Source: a bacterium
GTDB taxonomy: Bacteria > Bacillota > Bacilli > Lactobacillales > Streptococcaceae
Assembly (NCBI GenBank): GCA_905221095.1
Contig: CAJNBV010000001.1
Span: 124,001-188,000, forward strand
Reading direction: 5' to 3'
Length of the DNA: 64,000 bases
Position numbers and translations under genes: made by a program. Below the pieces are notes generated by a model that was not told the DNA's origin, searched no databases, and was given only the letters and a program-made list of their open reading frames with translations. This document shows positions 47,805-56,879 of the stretch, piece after piece. Positions within the stretch are counted from its first letter, which is position 1, and every line of letters starts with the position of its first letter.

Positions 47805-47892
47805 GGGATTTGTTGCTGTTTTTTAAAATTTTTAACATGAAAATGTTTTCTTTTTTGACAGGTCATTTATTTAAGTATTTTATGGAAGAAAG

Positions 47893-48483
47893 TTACTCTC
47901 TCTTCACCTGCTCATAGCTTTCTTTTCCATCATTGAGCTTATCCCAAATCACTACTTGCCCATTTTTGAGGGATTTTTGCACATCGATAATTCGTTGGTT
48001 GGACGAACCTCGAAACTGGAGCATAAGATTTCTCTTAGTTCGATCATATCTTCCATCTACAAGAATGTCAATTAGTGATAAGAGTTCTAGTTTATCTGGA
48101 GTTTCCAGCATCATTTCTTCCCAAGTGTAGCCCGTCCAGGACCAGATGTCTTTTTCTGGCAATTCCTTTCGGATGCGTTTAACGAGGGGTAAGAGAATGC
48201 CCGTATTGAGAAAGGGCTCTCCTCCCAATAAGGTCAAGCCTTGAACATAAGGTTGAGCAAGATCTGCCATGATCTGTTCTTCTAATTCTGCGGTATAGGG
48301 AATGCCAGCATTAAAAGACCAAGTCGCAACATTATAACATCCCTCGCAATGAAACATGCAACCTGATACATAGAGAGAGTTGCGCACTCCTTCTCCATCT
48401 ACAAAGTTAAAGGCCTTGTAGTCAATGATACGCCCTTGACTGAGTTCCTCACTTTTCCATTCTTGTGGTTTTGGATTATTCAT
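47893..48483 (-). CDS. nrdG: Anaerobic ribonucleotide reductase activating protein
   Basis: 196 residues. Radical-SAM cluster motif Cys42-x3-Cys46-x2-Cys49 (CMFHCEGC), followed by LLGGEPFLN. It generates the glycyl radical on NrdD for dNTP synthesis without oxygen. Its start overlaps the end of the acetyltransferase gene by 8 bases. Last gene of the nrdD operon. Confidence 0.95.
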   Translation of the reverse strand: MNNPKPQEWKSEELSQGRIIDYKAFNFVDGEGVRNSLYVSGCMFHCEGCYNVATWSFNAGIPYTAELEEQIMADLAQPYVQGLTLLGGEPFLNTGILLPLVKRIRKELPEKDIWSWTGYTWEEMMLETPDKLELLSLIDILVDGRYDRTKRNLMLQFRGSSNQRIIDVQKSLKNGQVVIWDKLNDGKESYEQVKRE

Positions 48484-48982
48484 TCGCTACCTCTATCCAA
48501 TAACGCTCGACTCCATTACGAGCATCCTCAAATATTCCACCATTCGCTAGAATGACTGCTCTACTAGCAGGATTATTCACGCTACAGGTAACAAGAGCTT
48601 TCTTGATGTTCTTTTCCTTAGCAAGTTGCAAGCCCTGACGGAGAGTTTCCTTAGCAAACCCTTTACCTCTTTCTGATGGACGGATGGAATAGCCGATATT
48701 CCCTGCATAATTCAGCAGTCCCTCATTCAATCTCAATCGCAGATTCAAAAATCCTAGAGCACGACCTACATCATCAAATGATACAAATTGAATAGAAGGA
48801 ACACGATTTTCAGGCAAGTTTATTCCCATCTCTTTTTGCATATTTGTTTCCAACCACTCTTCATACACAAAGTTCTCTGTATCCCAAAATCCTCCATCAT
48901 GGGCTGATTGGGTCTGCTCAAACTCTGCCATCATGTCTAAAACAGCTTCTCTATCTACTATTGTCGGTCTGCGTAGTTCCAT
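48476..48982 (-). CDS. GNAT-family acetyltransferase in the nrd operon
   Basis: 168 residues. Acetyl-CoA motif YSIRPSERGKGFAKETL and VNNPASRAVILANGG place it in the GNAT group. Substrate unknown. Always found between nrdD and nrdG in streptococci as I recall, but no functional link to nucleotide reduction is known to me. Overlaps nrdG by 8 bases. Confidence 0.85.
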   Translation of the reverse strand: MELRRPTIVDREAVLDMMAEFEQTQSAHDGGFWDTENFVYEEWLETNMQKEMGINLPENRVPSIQFVSFDDVGRALGFLNLRLRLNEGLLNYAGNIGYSIRPSERGKGFAKETLRQGLQLAKEKNIKKALVTCSVNNPASRAVILANGGIFEDARNGVERYWIEVANE

Positions 48983-49025
48983 CCTTACCTCCCACTAAGA
49001 GAAAAGCGAGAGTTGACTCTCACTT

Positions 49026-49166
49026 TTATTTTTTCTTATTCTTGTTTAAAAATTGTTCTCTGAGGTTGAGCAAGCGTTCTTTCTTACCAGCTCCACCTTT
49101 AGAGTGTTTCTCGTGATAACGGGTCACTTGTGCGCGCCCTTTATCGTCTAATTGATATTTTCCCAT
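49026..49166 (-). CDS. Small basic protein of the nrd operon
   Basis: 46 residues, MGKYQLDDKGRAQVTRYHEK at the start, then a Lys/Gly-rich stretch (HSKGGAGKKERL) and a lysine tail. Very basic, no membrane segment; suited to nucleic-acid binding. The function is unknown. It sits between nrdD and the acetyltransferase gene on the same strand, 11 bases after nrdD. The ribosome site is weak (AGAAAGAAG). I recall a gene of this size at the same place in pneumococcus, which raises confidence. Confidence 0.75.
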   Translation of the reverse strand: MGKYQLDDKGRAQVTRYHEKHSKGGAGKKERLLNLREQFLNKNKKK

Positions 49167-49177
49167 TTCACTTCTTT

Positions 49178-51385
49178 CTAATTTGTTACTTGATGGCCAG
49201 CTATTTTAATCGTTGAGCCATTCATGTGTTTGACACGCGCAGCGATTTCCTTGTGACGTCCATTAACCATCGGACGCGCTTGAGGATTGCCTAGGTAGCC
49301 ACAAGTTCGTTTGACCACATCCACCGTTTTAGGGTCGCTATTGCCACAGTTTGGACAAGCAAATCCTCTCTCAGTTGGTTCAAAATCCCCTTCAAAGTCA
49401 CACTTGTAGCAACGGTCAATCGGAGTATTGGTTCCTAGATAGCCAACTCGGTCGTAGGCATAGTCCCAAACAGCTTCCAGAGCCTTTGGATTTTGTTGAA
49501 GAACTGGATACTCACAATAATGGATGAAACCACCTGACGCACCTGCTTCTGGATAAACTTTCTCAAAGTCTAATTTTTCAAACGGTGTTGGATTTTTACG
49601 AACATCGTAGTGGAAAGAATTGGTGTAGTATTCCTTGTCTGTGATATCAGGAATAGAGCCGAACTTCTCTGTATCTAGTCGGCAGAAACGGTCTGTCAAA
49701 CTTTCAGACGGTGTTGAGTAGATAGAGAAATGATAACCGTATTGGTCTGACCACTCTTCTACCCGACGTTTCATATCACGAATGATATCCAGCGTGAATT
49801 CCTTGGCTTCAGGATTACTTTCCCAGCTATTTCCAAAGAAAACAGTAGCCACTTCGTATAAACCGATGTAACCCAGCGAAACTGTTGCACGACGATTCTT
49901 AAAGAGCTGGTCAACACTTTCTTCTTTACCTAGACGATGGCCAAAAGCACCGTACTGATAGAGGATAGGAGCATTTGCTGGCGTCGCCTCTTTAGTACGT
50001 TCGACACGGTAAACCAGAGCATCTTCAGCAATATTCATACGCTCGTTGAAGATTTCCCAGAACTTGGTCATATCACCTTCAGATTCGAGAGCGATACGAG
50101 GTAGGTTAACCGTCACAACACCCAGATTCATGCGACCTGAATTGACTTCTACGCCATTCTCGTCTTTCCATCCTTGAAGGAAAGAACGACAACCCATAGG
50201 AACTTTGAAAGAACCTGTCAAATCAACAATCTTATCATAGGACAAGACGTCTGGATACATTCGCTTGGTTGCACACTCTAGGGCCAACTGCTTGATGTCG
50301 TAGTTTGGAGTCCCTTCCTCTAAGTTGAGGCCTCTTTTTAGTGTAAAGATAAGTTTAGGGAAGATAGCTGTGCGGTGTTCTGAACCAAGTCCCTTGATCC
50401 GAATAGTCAAGATAGCTTTTTGAATTTCCCGTTCAAAACGACTAGTTCCTAGACCAAAACCTAGTGAAGTAAAGGGGGTTTGTCCATTTGAAGTGAAGAG
50501 AGTATTGATTTCATACTCAAGAGATTGCATGGCATCGTAGATGTCTTTTTGGGTTTTCTTCCAAGCGTAATCTTCCCGTTTGTCAGGTAAAACCCACTCT
50601 TCTGCATCTTTGAGGTGTTTTTGGTAATTCTTCTCTGCATAAGGTGCCAAAACTTCATCGATGCGGTCAGCTGAACAGCCACCGTACTGGCTAGAAGCAA
50701 CATTGGCGATGATTTGCGATATCTGAGCAGTCGCAGTCTGAATAGACTTAGGACTCTCTACCTCCGCATTTCCAATCTTAAAACCATTTTCCAACATCCC
50801 TTTAAAATCAATCAAACAGCAGTTGGTCATAGGGGTATAGGGGCTGTAGTCCAAATCGTGATAGTGGATATCCCCCTTTTGGTGGGCATTGGCTACGTGC
50901 TTGGGAAGCATTTGCAACCCGATTGACTTCCCAACAATTCCTGCTGTCAAATCACGCTGGGTATTAAAGACATCGCTGTCTTTATTGGCATTTTCATTGA
51001 CAACTGCCTGGTCTTTATTGAGCAGCTTATGGATACTAAAGTTGATATCTGTCGCTTTTGAGCGCTCAAAATCCCTCTGTGTCCGGTAAGTAATATACTC
51101 CTCAGCCAGGGCATATTCTTTGGCTTCAAGGAGTTCATGTTCTACAATATTTTGGATTTCGTAAATCTTAACTCCCTGTGGAAAGCGACTATGAATTTCT
51201 GTGACAATTCGCTCAGTCAGAGCATTTAGGCGCTTTTCAACCAAGGGTGTCACATCCATAACCTTGTCAGCCGCCTTGTGGAGAGCCTTGTCAATCTTGT
51301 CCACATCAAATACAACACGTCTCCCATCTCGTTTCTCGACGAAGAGAGTTGGCAAAATTGTAATTTTTTCTTCTAGTGCAATCAT
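49178..51385 (-). CDS. nrdD: Anaerobic ribonucleoside-triphosphate reductase
   Basis: 735 residues from ATG 51385 (the ATG two codons upstream is too near the GAG of the ribosome site). An N-terminal ATP-cone (VEKRDGRRVVFDVDKI) binds allosteric ATP/dATP. The C-terminal zinc site is CYKC ... CPNC, and the glycyl radical residue is about Gly696 in RTCGYLG. Reduces NTPs to dNTPs in anaerobic growth with NrdG. The operon is headed by two NrdR-like boxes. Confidence 0.97.
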   Translation of the reverse strand: MIALEEKITILPTLFVEKRDGRRVVFDVDKIDKALHKAADKVMDVTPLVEKRLNALTERIVTEIHSRFPQGVKIYEIQNIVEHELLEAKEYALAEEYITYRTQRDFERSKATDINFSIHKLLNKDQAVVNENANKDSDVFNTQRDLTAGIVGKSIGLQMLPKHVANAHQKGDIHYHDLDYSPYTPMTNCCLIDFKGMLENGFKIGNAEVESPKSIQTATAQISQIIANVASSQYGGCSADRIDEVLAPYAEKNYQKHLKDAEEWVLPDKREDYAWKKTQKDIYDAMQSLEYEINTLFTSNGQTPFTSLGFGLGTSRFEREIQKAILTIRIKGLGSEHRTAIFPKLIFTLKRGLNLEEGTPNYDIKQLALECATKRMYPDVLSYDKIVDLTGSFKVPMGCRSFLQGWKDENGVEVNSGRMNLGVVTVNLPRIALESEGDMTKFWEIFNERMNIAEDALVYRVERTKEATPANAPILYQYGAFGHRLGKEESVDQLFKNRRATVSLGYIGLYEVATVFFGNSWESNPEAKEFTLDIIRDMKRRVEEWSDQYGYHFSIYSTPSESLTDRFCRLDTEKFGSIPDITDKEYYTNSFHYDVRKNPTPFEKLDFEKVYPEAGASGGFIHYCEYPVLQQNPKALEAVWDYAYDRVGYLGTNTPIDRCYKCDFEGDFEPTERGFACPNCGNSDPKTVDVVKRTCGYLGNPQARPMVNGRHKEIAARVKHMNGSTIKIAGHQVTN

Positions 51386-51423
51386 ATGCATGCTCTTTTC
51401 TAAAATGTTCTTTCTAAAAAGTA

Positions 51424-51451
51424 TTATACCACTCTAAAAAGAAAAATCAAT
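51424..51451 (-). promoter_or_regulatory. nrdD operon promoter
   Basis: TTGATT (complement of 51446-51451), 16 bases, TATAAT (complement of 51424-51429) with an extended TGG. The -35 lies inside the proximal NrdR-like box. Confidence 0.75.
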
Positions 51452-51502
51452 ATCTTGTGTTAAAAATCATAAAATTTTTAAAAATACACAAGATATTGAT
51501 TT
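51446..51502 (-). promoter_or_regulatory. Tandem NrdR-like boxes (perfect inverted pair)
   Basis: AATCAATATCTTGTGT (51446-51461) and ACACAAGATATTGATT (51487-51502) are exact reverse complements, and each resembles the 16-base NrdR consensus ACACWATATATWGTGT. Their centres are 41 bases apart, near four helical turns, so NrdR could bind both on one face. The near box covers the -35, fitting repression when dNTP is sufficient. Confidence 0.75.
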
Positions 51503-51504
51503 AG

Positions 51505-53043
51505 TTATTTAATTTTATAGACTTTAAACTCTGAGTAATCAGTCTTTACTGGTTGGTAATTTTCTTTCAAGATTGTTTCCACTTCAGACCAGACTGCTAC
51601 CTTATCATTCACCACAATCACCTTGGGTTGTTTTTCTTTCAAGTCATTGAGTAGCTTATTCCGATTTTCCTCAGTTGCTGTATAGTGCATCGGGGACAAA
51701 ATAGCCGATGGCGACAAGCGCTCACTCTTACGATAAAGAGTTGCAGTATCATCCCATGCATATACAGCATCTTCCGTACTTGTCTCCTCTTTCACCAAAT
51801 CAGCAAGACGCTCACGTTCTTGATAAGGTACTGGATAAAGGACAAACCTCATCAAAAAAGGAACAGCCAAAAGATATAACAAAGTTAAAATCGGTAGGTA
51901 AAGATTTCCTTTAGTATAGCGATGCCAGAGACTAACAGGCTCTTCTCTGCGTCTTCTTCTAACGCTACGACCACTCTGTTGCCCTTTGATATTGGACACT
52001 AAAAGCAGAAGAAAGACAGGGAAAATGAGCATCAAACGGGATGCATGTAGGGGATCCTGTGTAAAGAAAATCACTACCAAACCTAAAATTAGGAACAAAC
52101 TCGCAGGCACTGAGATAACATATAGTTTAGAGGGTTTAGATTGAAAGAGACCTAAAAAGACAAAAACCAAAACTCCCATGCCAAGAGCCAACAACCCATA
52201 AAACAAAACATTTTCTAACAATGCCGAAACAGAAACCAAACGAATGGAATGAATTGGATACAAAATTCCACTAATCGCATCCTCAAAACTTCCTGTTGCA
52301 ACACTATAGTAAGCAGTTGGATAAAAGACCAGTGAGAAACCTAAAGCCACTGCAAGAAACTGATAAAATCCATGGGCAAAACGTCTATGCCCAATGTTAA
52401 AGACCAACAAGCCTAAACTCACTACAGCAATAAACAGGAGCGATGCCAAGGGAGCAAAGAAAAATCCACCCGCCAAAGCCAGCCCAATCCGTACAAATCC
52501 CTTATCATGGCTTGGATTGCTTAGGTAAGCAGCAACTAAACTAAAGGCCGCGAATAAGAAGGGAAGCGCTAAAAGAGTCGCATAACCTCCACCAAACGCA
52601 AGACCTGTAACTAGCATATAAAAAATAGTCACCAGTTGTCCAGCTTGGTCTCCTTGCTCTGTCAAGGTGTCTGCCGATCGAAAGAGGAAAAATCCTCCTG
52701 CTACCAAGGCTAACCACTCAAAAATGGCAAAGAAAAATCCGCCCTGAGTCACGTAAGTCAGCAAATAATAAAGCAAACCTTGACTTCCATAATAGTCGCT
52801 GTAAATCTTCCCTGTCTGATGAAGGGCCCAACCTGCATAAAAATCCTGCACTTCCTGTGCACTCATTAAATCGAGTAATAGCGGTACTCCTAGAGTTATC
52901 CCTGTTACAAGCGTACTCCATAGTAAAATTTTTACCAAAGGAAGACGACTTGATTCACGATGATGCGATTCTTGTTCGATTTGGTATTCTAGAGGTTCAC
53001 GATTCTCCTGATGAACTTCTTCTACTCTACCATACACACTCAT
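51505..53043 (-). CDS. Competence-associated multi-pass membrane protein
   Basis: 512 residues from ATG 53043 (AGGAG upstream; the TTG six codons earlier is inside the ribosome site and rejected). A hydrophilic head of about 40 residues precedes at least nine membrane helices and an extracytoplasmic C-terminal domain (about 390-512). The layout recalls GT-C-type glycosyltransferases (DFYAGW, then the loop with DYYGSQG in the first outside segment), but I do not assign a function. It follows the small ccs4-like gene by 36 bases and so falls under the same CIN-box promoter. Confidence 0.75.
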   Translation of the reverse strand: MSVYGRVEEVHQENREPLEYQIEQESHHRESSRLPLVKILLWSTLVTGITLGVPLLLDLMSAQEVQDFYAGWALHQTGKIYSDYYGSQGLLYYLLTYVTQGGFFFAIFEWLALVAGGFFLFRSADTLTEQGDQAGQLVTIFYMLVTGLAFGGGYATLLALPFLFAAFSLVAAYLSNPSHDKGFVRIGLALAGGFFFAPLASLLFIAVVSLGLLVFNIGHRRFAHGFYQFLAVALGFSLVFYPTAYYSVATGSFEDAISGILYPIHSIRLVSVSALLENVLFYGLLALGMGVLVFVFLGLFQSKPSKLYVISVPASLFLILGLVVIFFTQDPLHASRLMLIFPVFLLLLVSNIKGQQSGRSVRRRRREEPVSLWHRYTKGNLYLPILTLLYLLAVPFLMRFVLYPVPYQERERLADLVKEETSTEDAVYAWDDTATLYRKSERLSPSAILSPMHYTATEENRNKLLNDLKEKQPKVIVVNDKVAVWSEVETILKENYQPVKTDYSEFKVYKIK

Positions 53044-53079
53044 ATCGTTTCTCCTATTCAATTTATCTGTCTTAGTATA

Positions 53080-53223
53080 TCAAAAAGTCCTAGGATTGTC
53101 AGCTTGCGATGGGTGTTTGAGTGATTTTTTGCATAGTTTCACAAAGGTTTCAATTTCCTGAAATCGGTGTAAATGTGTCTGTTTAAATGATATGATATAG
53201 TCCAATTCTTTCTGAGTCAGCAT
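53080..53223 (-). CDS. ccs4: Small competence-induced protein (Ccs4-like)
   Basis: 47 residues, MLTQKELDYIISFKQTH at the start, polar and helical, with one Cys (residue 31). Ribosome site TAGGAGGAAAG directly before the ATG. A ComX CIN box lies 20 bases upstream, so it is a late competence gene. In pneumococcus the gene between cls and the nrdD-linked membrane gene is called ccs4; the symbol is given on position and size from memory. The molecular role is unknown. Confidence 0.75.
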   Translation of the reverse strand: MLTQKELDYIISFKQTHLHRFQEIETFVKLCKKSLKHPSQADNPRTF

Positions 53224-53242
53224 CTTTCCTCCTACATCTTCT

Positions 53243-53250
53243 TATTCGTA
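53243..53250 (-). promoter_or_regulatory. CIN box (ComX/SigX promoter)
   Basis: TACGAATA on the minus strand, preceded by TTT and 20 bases before the ccs4-like ATG. It is an exact match to the streptococcal late-competence box. It would drive the small gene and the membrane-protein gene. Confidence 0.9.
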
Positions 53251-53254
53251 AAAG

Positions 53255-53289
53255 GCAAGAAAAGAGGACTGGTTTGTGTCCTCAGTCCT
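53255..53289 (-). terminator. cls terminator
   Basis: GGACTG-loop-CAGTCC followed by TCTTTTCTT on the minus strand, immediately upstream of the CIN box. Confidence 0.7.
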
Positions 53290-53296
53290 AGATTTC

Positions 53297-54829
53297 TTAT
53301 AAGATAGGGGCGAATAACTGGGCAATTTCCTTAATCAATTTCTGATACCAGCTATTTTTTATCGTATGAGAGAAAATTTCTTGCGATGCTGAAAAAATCT
53401 CTTGAAAATCTTTTTGAATCTCAGTGATTGATTCTGTTTTATATAGCAAGACTGCATTTTCATAGTGGTGAAGCAAACTTCTATAATCTAGGTTAATGGT
53501 TCCAACTGCAGCAAAGTCCGTATCCACTAGGATTTGTTTACTGTGGATAAAGCCTGGGCTATACTCAAAAATCCTTACTCCCGCTGACAACAAATCCGGA
53601 TAGGCCCCTCTTGTGATGAGTTGGATCAATTTTTTATCCGGAATGCAAGGTGTTACGATGCGGACATCAACACCCCTCATGGCTGCATTTTTAATACTCT
53701 CTGTTAAGTCATAGTCAATAATCAAATAGGGTGTTGTGATATAGACTGAATCAGTAGCCTGATTAATCAAACTTTGATAGACTTTTTTCCCTACCTGGGT
53801 ACGGAAGATGGGCTTGGGTCCGCTACCGTAAGGAATGCAGAGCCCTTGGCCAGAACAAGGCTGATTTTCCAAGTGATACTGGTCAAAATCGCTGATTTCC
53901 CCACGATTGATGTACCAAGTCATCAAAAAGAGACGGGTGAGAGCCTTGACACCAGGACCATCTAAGCGAATCCCACTGTCCTTCCAATAGCCAAAGCGTT
54001 CTACATGATTGATGTACTCATCGGCTAAGTTAATGCCTCCTGTATAGGCTACCTGACCATCTATGACCAGAATTTTACGATGGTCCCGATTGTTGTAAGC
54101 CACCGTCAAACGGGGGATCACCTTGTTAAACTTATGGGCTTCAATGCCTCGACTACGAAGCTGAATAGTGTAGTCTCCGGGTAAAGTCGCCATACAACCG
54201 ATATCATCATAGAGCATCTTGATCTCTACACCTTGAGCTGCCTTTTGCTCTAGTATGTCTAGTATGCTATTCCACATCAGACCTTCTTCGACAATATAGT
54301 ACTCTAGAAAGATAAACTTTTCAGCTTTCTTGAGGTCTTCCAACATATGTTGCCACATGCTTTCACCCGAAGAAAAGAATTGTGAGTCTGTTCGATCATA
54401 GACGTCGGAATTGCTATCCATACTTAACAAAGATTTGATAACTCCATAAGCCGCCTTATCCTCTTCCTTCAATTTCTGGCGGAGAGCTTTACTGTTATCC
54501 TCCCGAAAATGCATGGAACCAAGTTTGTCCAACTGCTTGATTTCTTTTTTGGACAATCGCCTTTCACCAAACATCAGATAGAGCAGGGGGCCAATGACAG
54601 GAACAAAAGTTACCACTAACCACATCACTTTGCTTTCGGGAGCCATGGAACGATTGACAATCGCTACGATAGTCGCCATACTCATAAAGATTAAGAGAAT
54701 AACCCATAGAATAGGAGCCATGCGCCCTAAATAAAGAAAGAGACCAAAAACAAGACACAGTTCAAGCAGCATAATCGAAAGACTAAAGCCATACTTGGAC
54801 ATCAATAATTGAAATTTCCTATATTTCAT
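53297..54829 (-). CDS. cls: Cardiolipin synthase
   Basis: 510 residues. Two N-terminal membrane helices (about 12-60) and two phospholipase D domains, each with an HxK motif: HRKILVIDG in the first and HSKQILVD in the second. Joins two phosphatidylglycerols to make cardiolipin in the membrane. AAGGAGGGGAT precedes the ATG. Single gene with its own terminator. Confidence 0.96.
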   Translation of the reverse strand: MKYRKFQLLMSKYGFSLSIMLLELCLVFGLFLYLGRMAPILWVILLIFMSMATIVAIVNRSMAPESKVMWLVVTFVPVIGPLLYLMFGERRLSKKEIKQLDKLGSMHFREDNSKALRQKLKEEDKAAYGVIKSLLSMDSNSDVYDRTDSQFFSSGESMWQHMLEDLKKAEKFIFLEYYIVEEGLMWNSILDILEQKAAQGVEIKMLYDDIGCMATLPGDYTIQLRSRGIEAHKFNKVIPRLTVAYNNRDHRKILVIDGQVAYTGGINLADEYINHVERFGYWKDSGIRLDGPGVKALTRLFLMTWYINRGEISDFDQYHLENQPCSGQGLCIPYGSGPKPIFRTQVGKKVYQSLINQATDSVYITTPYLIIDYDLTESIKNAAMRGVDVRIVTPCIPDKKLIQLITRGAYPDLLSAGVRIFEYSPGFIHSKQILVDTDFAAVGTINLDYRSLLHHYENAVLLYKTESITEIQKDFQEIFSASQEIFSHTIKNSWYQKLIKEIAQLFAPIL

Positions 54830-54935
54830 ATCCCCTCCTTGATATTTTGAATGGTAAAAACAGGTAATTGATACTAGTATAACTCAGGTATTCGATAGAA
54901 GGCAAGTATTTATGATCATTTTTCTGAATAATCAT

Positions 54936-54958
54936 AAAAGAGACCGAAAAATCCAGTC
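54936..54958 (-). terminator. Weak terminator after the lipoprotein gene
   Basis: GACTG-GATTTTT-CGGTC followed by TCTTTT on the minus strand. The stem is only five base pairs. Confidence 0.5.
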
Positions 54959-54968
54959 CCCTTCTAGT

Positions 54969-55430
54969 TTATTTTGATAAAACGATGCGATCAGACGCGT
55001 CTCTATCCATATCGTCAATAATCATCTGATTGCCATTGATTGCATAAATCTTGGCATCATCACCAATAATCATGCGTTGATTAGCAGCGTCGAAGCTAAC
55101 CTGCTTGATTTCTTGTTCCCCATCAGTTTCTACCTGAGTCCAGGTGCCAGTTGTTCCAGTTACCACTAAAGTGATACGGTCTCCTTCGTCCTGACCAGTA
55201 TAAGTTCCATCAATATTAGTTGGTTGAGCCTCAGGCGCATTTTGTGAAGAACTTGTTGCTGCCTGATTTGTATTTTCTGTAGAAGATGAAGCAGCTTGTG
55301 ATTGTTGAGTTTGTTGTGTTTGCGGTTGAGCCGCTGGTTGTTGAACCTGTTGAGCTCTTTGTGAACAAGCTACTAAGAGACTAAGACTCGCTAGAGAAGC
55401 AAGAGAAAGTGTGAATGTTTTTAATTTCAT
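54969..55430 (-). CDS. Lipoprotein with a Gln/Ser/Thr-rich linker
   Basis: 153 residues from ATG 55430 (AAAGGAAATTCATC upstream; a longer frame begins 8 codons earlier). Signal peptide with lipobox LVAC (Cys22), then a low-complexity Gln/Pro/Ala/Ser/Thr linker of about 50 residues and a compact C-terminal domain (about 78-153: DGTYTGQDEGDRITLVVTG) of beta type. Function unknown; the domain resembles small lipocalin-like or DUF-type outside domains. Between folC and cls. Confidence 0.78.
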   Translation of the reverse strand: MKLKTFTLSLASLASLSLLVACSQRAQQVQQPAAQPQTQQTQQSQAASSSTENTNQAATSSSQNAPEAQPTNIDGTYTGQDEGDRITLVVTGTTGTWTQVETDGEQEIKQVSFDAANQRMIIGDDAKIYAINGNQMIIDDMDRDASDRIVLSK

Positions 55431-55514
55431 GATGAATTTCCTTTCTGCTACCAATTTAGAGAATGTTCCTCCTAACTGGCAGTTCCCCTAGTATAACAAG
55501 TTCAAAAAAGGAGG

Positions 55515-56765
55515 TCAATTTATCTGCTCGTGGGCCAGTAGGTAGCTCCGTACTTCTGAGATAAAATAGAGAGACCCTGTAATGAACAACAAATCCTGGC
55601 CATCTGCTCTTTCTTCAAAATTGCTAATAAATTCTCGGTAAGAAGGAACTATATCGTAACCTGTTACATCTGTTTCATCCAAAGAACCTTGATAGTCAAA
55701 GCCGGTCACCTTGAGTTCCACCTGAGGTAAATTTTCAGCCAAATAACCCAACATCCCTTGATAATCCTTACGTTTCAAGGCTCCAAAGAGAATTTGAGGA
55801 CGATAACTTTCCTGCTCTTTTTCTTTGATAAACTCAACCAAGCGAGTCAAGGCAGGGAGGTTATGGGCACCGTCCAAGTAAATCTGCGGACGAATACGCT
55901 CCAAGCGACCAGCCCAATGGGTCTTCTCCAAAGCCTGTCTTACAGCCTGCTCATCAACAACTTCCTTTCCTTCTCCCATAAAAAGAAGAAAAGTTTGCAA
56001 CGCCAAGGCTGCATTTTCCTGCTGATAGGCTCCTTCCAAGCCTATTTTCAACTGCGAAAGATTTAGTAAAGAACTTGAAAAATCGCCATTCAACATTGAA
56101 AAATCTTGGCCTGCCTGATAAAGGTCAACAGCTAATGATTCAGCTTTTTTCTGACAGATAAGCCTAGCTTCTGGAGGCAATTTCGCAATCACTGCCTTCT
56201 TACCAGCCTTGAAAATACCAGCTTTCTGCTCTGCGATTGCTTCTAGACTATCACCCAAGGTCTCCTGATGGTCAAGCCCGATGGAGGTGATGACAGCAAT
56301 CTCTCCAGTTACCACATTGGTCGTGTCAAGTAAGCCACCAATTCCCACTTCTAGTAAAACCAAATCCACCTCTTGCTCCCTAAAATAGAGGAAAGCAATC
56401 AAGGTCAGCAATTCAAAAAAGGACAACTGGTCATGGGTTTGCACAAGCGTCTTTTCCATCTCCTTGACCTGCTCAGCTAAGCGGATAAAGTCTGCGTCTG
56501 CTATTGGCTGCCCATTAATGCAGATTCGGTCATTGATGAAGACGATATGAGGGGAGGTAAAAGTCGCAACTTTCTTTCCATGCCCCCTAAATAACTCCCT
56601 CATAAAAGCAATGGTAGAACCTTTCCCATTAGTTCCTGTTACGTGGATAATAGGATAAGTCTTCTCAGGATTCCCCAGCAAATCCACTGCTCGCTGCATT
56701 CGGCCCAAACCTGATCGAAAATTCAAACCAATCCGACTATGAAGCCATTCTTCTACTTCAAACAT
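55515..56765 (-). CDS. folC: Folylpolyglutamate synthase / dihydrofolate synthase
   Basis: 416 residues from ATG 56765 (AGGAGATGTGT before it; the ATG two codons upstream would be too close). ATP loop GTNGKGST near residue 47, the Mur-ligase type SIGLDHQETLGDS block and the C-terminal domain with DGAHNLPALTRL. Adds glutamate to dihydropteroate and folates. The repeat array and a terminator lie upstream, so it has its own transcription unit. Confidence 0.95.
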   Translation of the reverse strand: MFEVEEWLHSRIGLNFRSGLGRMQRAVDLLGNPEKTYPIIHVTGTNGKGSTIAFMRELFRGHGKKVATFTSPHIVFINDRICINGQPIADADFIRLAEQVKEMEKTLVQTHDQLSFFELLTLIAFLYFREQEVDLVLLEVGIGGLLDTTNVVTGEIAVITSIGLDHQETLGDSLEAIAEQKAGIFKAGKKAVIAKLPPEARLICQKKAESLAVDLYQAGQDFSMLNGDFSSSLLNLSQLKIGLEGAYQQENAALALQTFLLFMGEGKEVVDEQAVRQALEKTHWAGRLERIRPQIYLDGAHNLPALTRLVEFIKEKEQESYRPQILFGALKRKDYQGMLGYLAENLPQVELKVTGFDYQGSLDETDVTGYDIVPSYREFISNFEERADGQDLLFITGSLYFISEVRSYLLAHEQIN

Positions 56766-56819
56766 ACACATCTCCTTGATAAAAGTCTAATCAACTACCT
56801 AGCAAAATTCCGTAGATAA

Positions 56820-56856
56820 CAAAAAACGAGGCCAGGATTTTCGTCCCGACCTCTTA
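56820..56856 (-). terminator. Terminator of the ireB-ruvX-DUF1292 operon
   Basis: Minus strand: GAGGTCGGGA-CGAAAA-TCCTGGCCTC followed by GTTTTTTG. It lies beyond the repeat array, so the array is in the 3' untranslated RNA of that operon. Confidence 0.8.
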
Positions 56857-56879
56857 CCTGGTTAGCTAATAACTAGCTC

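Noticed and set aside
47657..47866. Small protein gene in the rpsJ leader
   Set aside because: The open frame overlaps the S10 promoter and leader, has no ribosome site and no protein-like composition.
53101..53220. Non-coding gap between cls and the competence membrane-protein gene
   Set aside because: It holds a real 47-codon gene with a strong ribosome site under a CIN box, listed as a feature.
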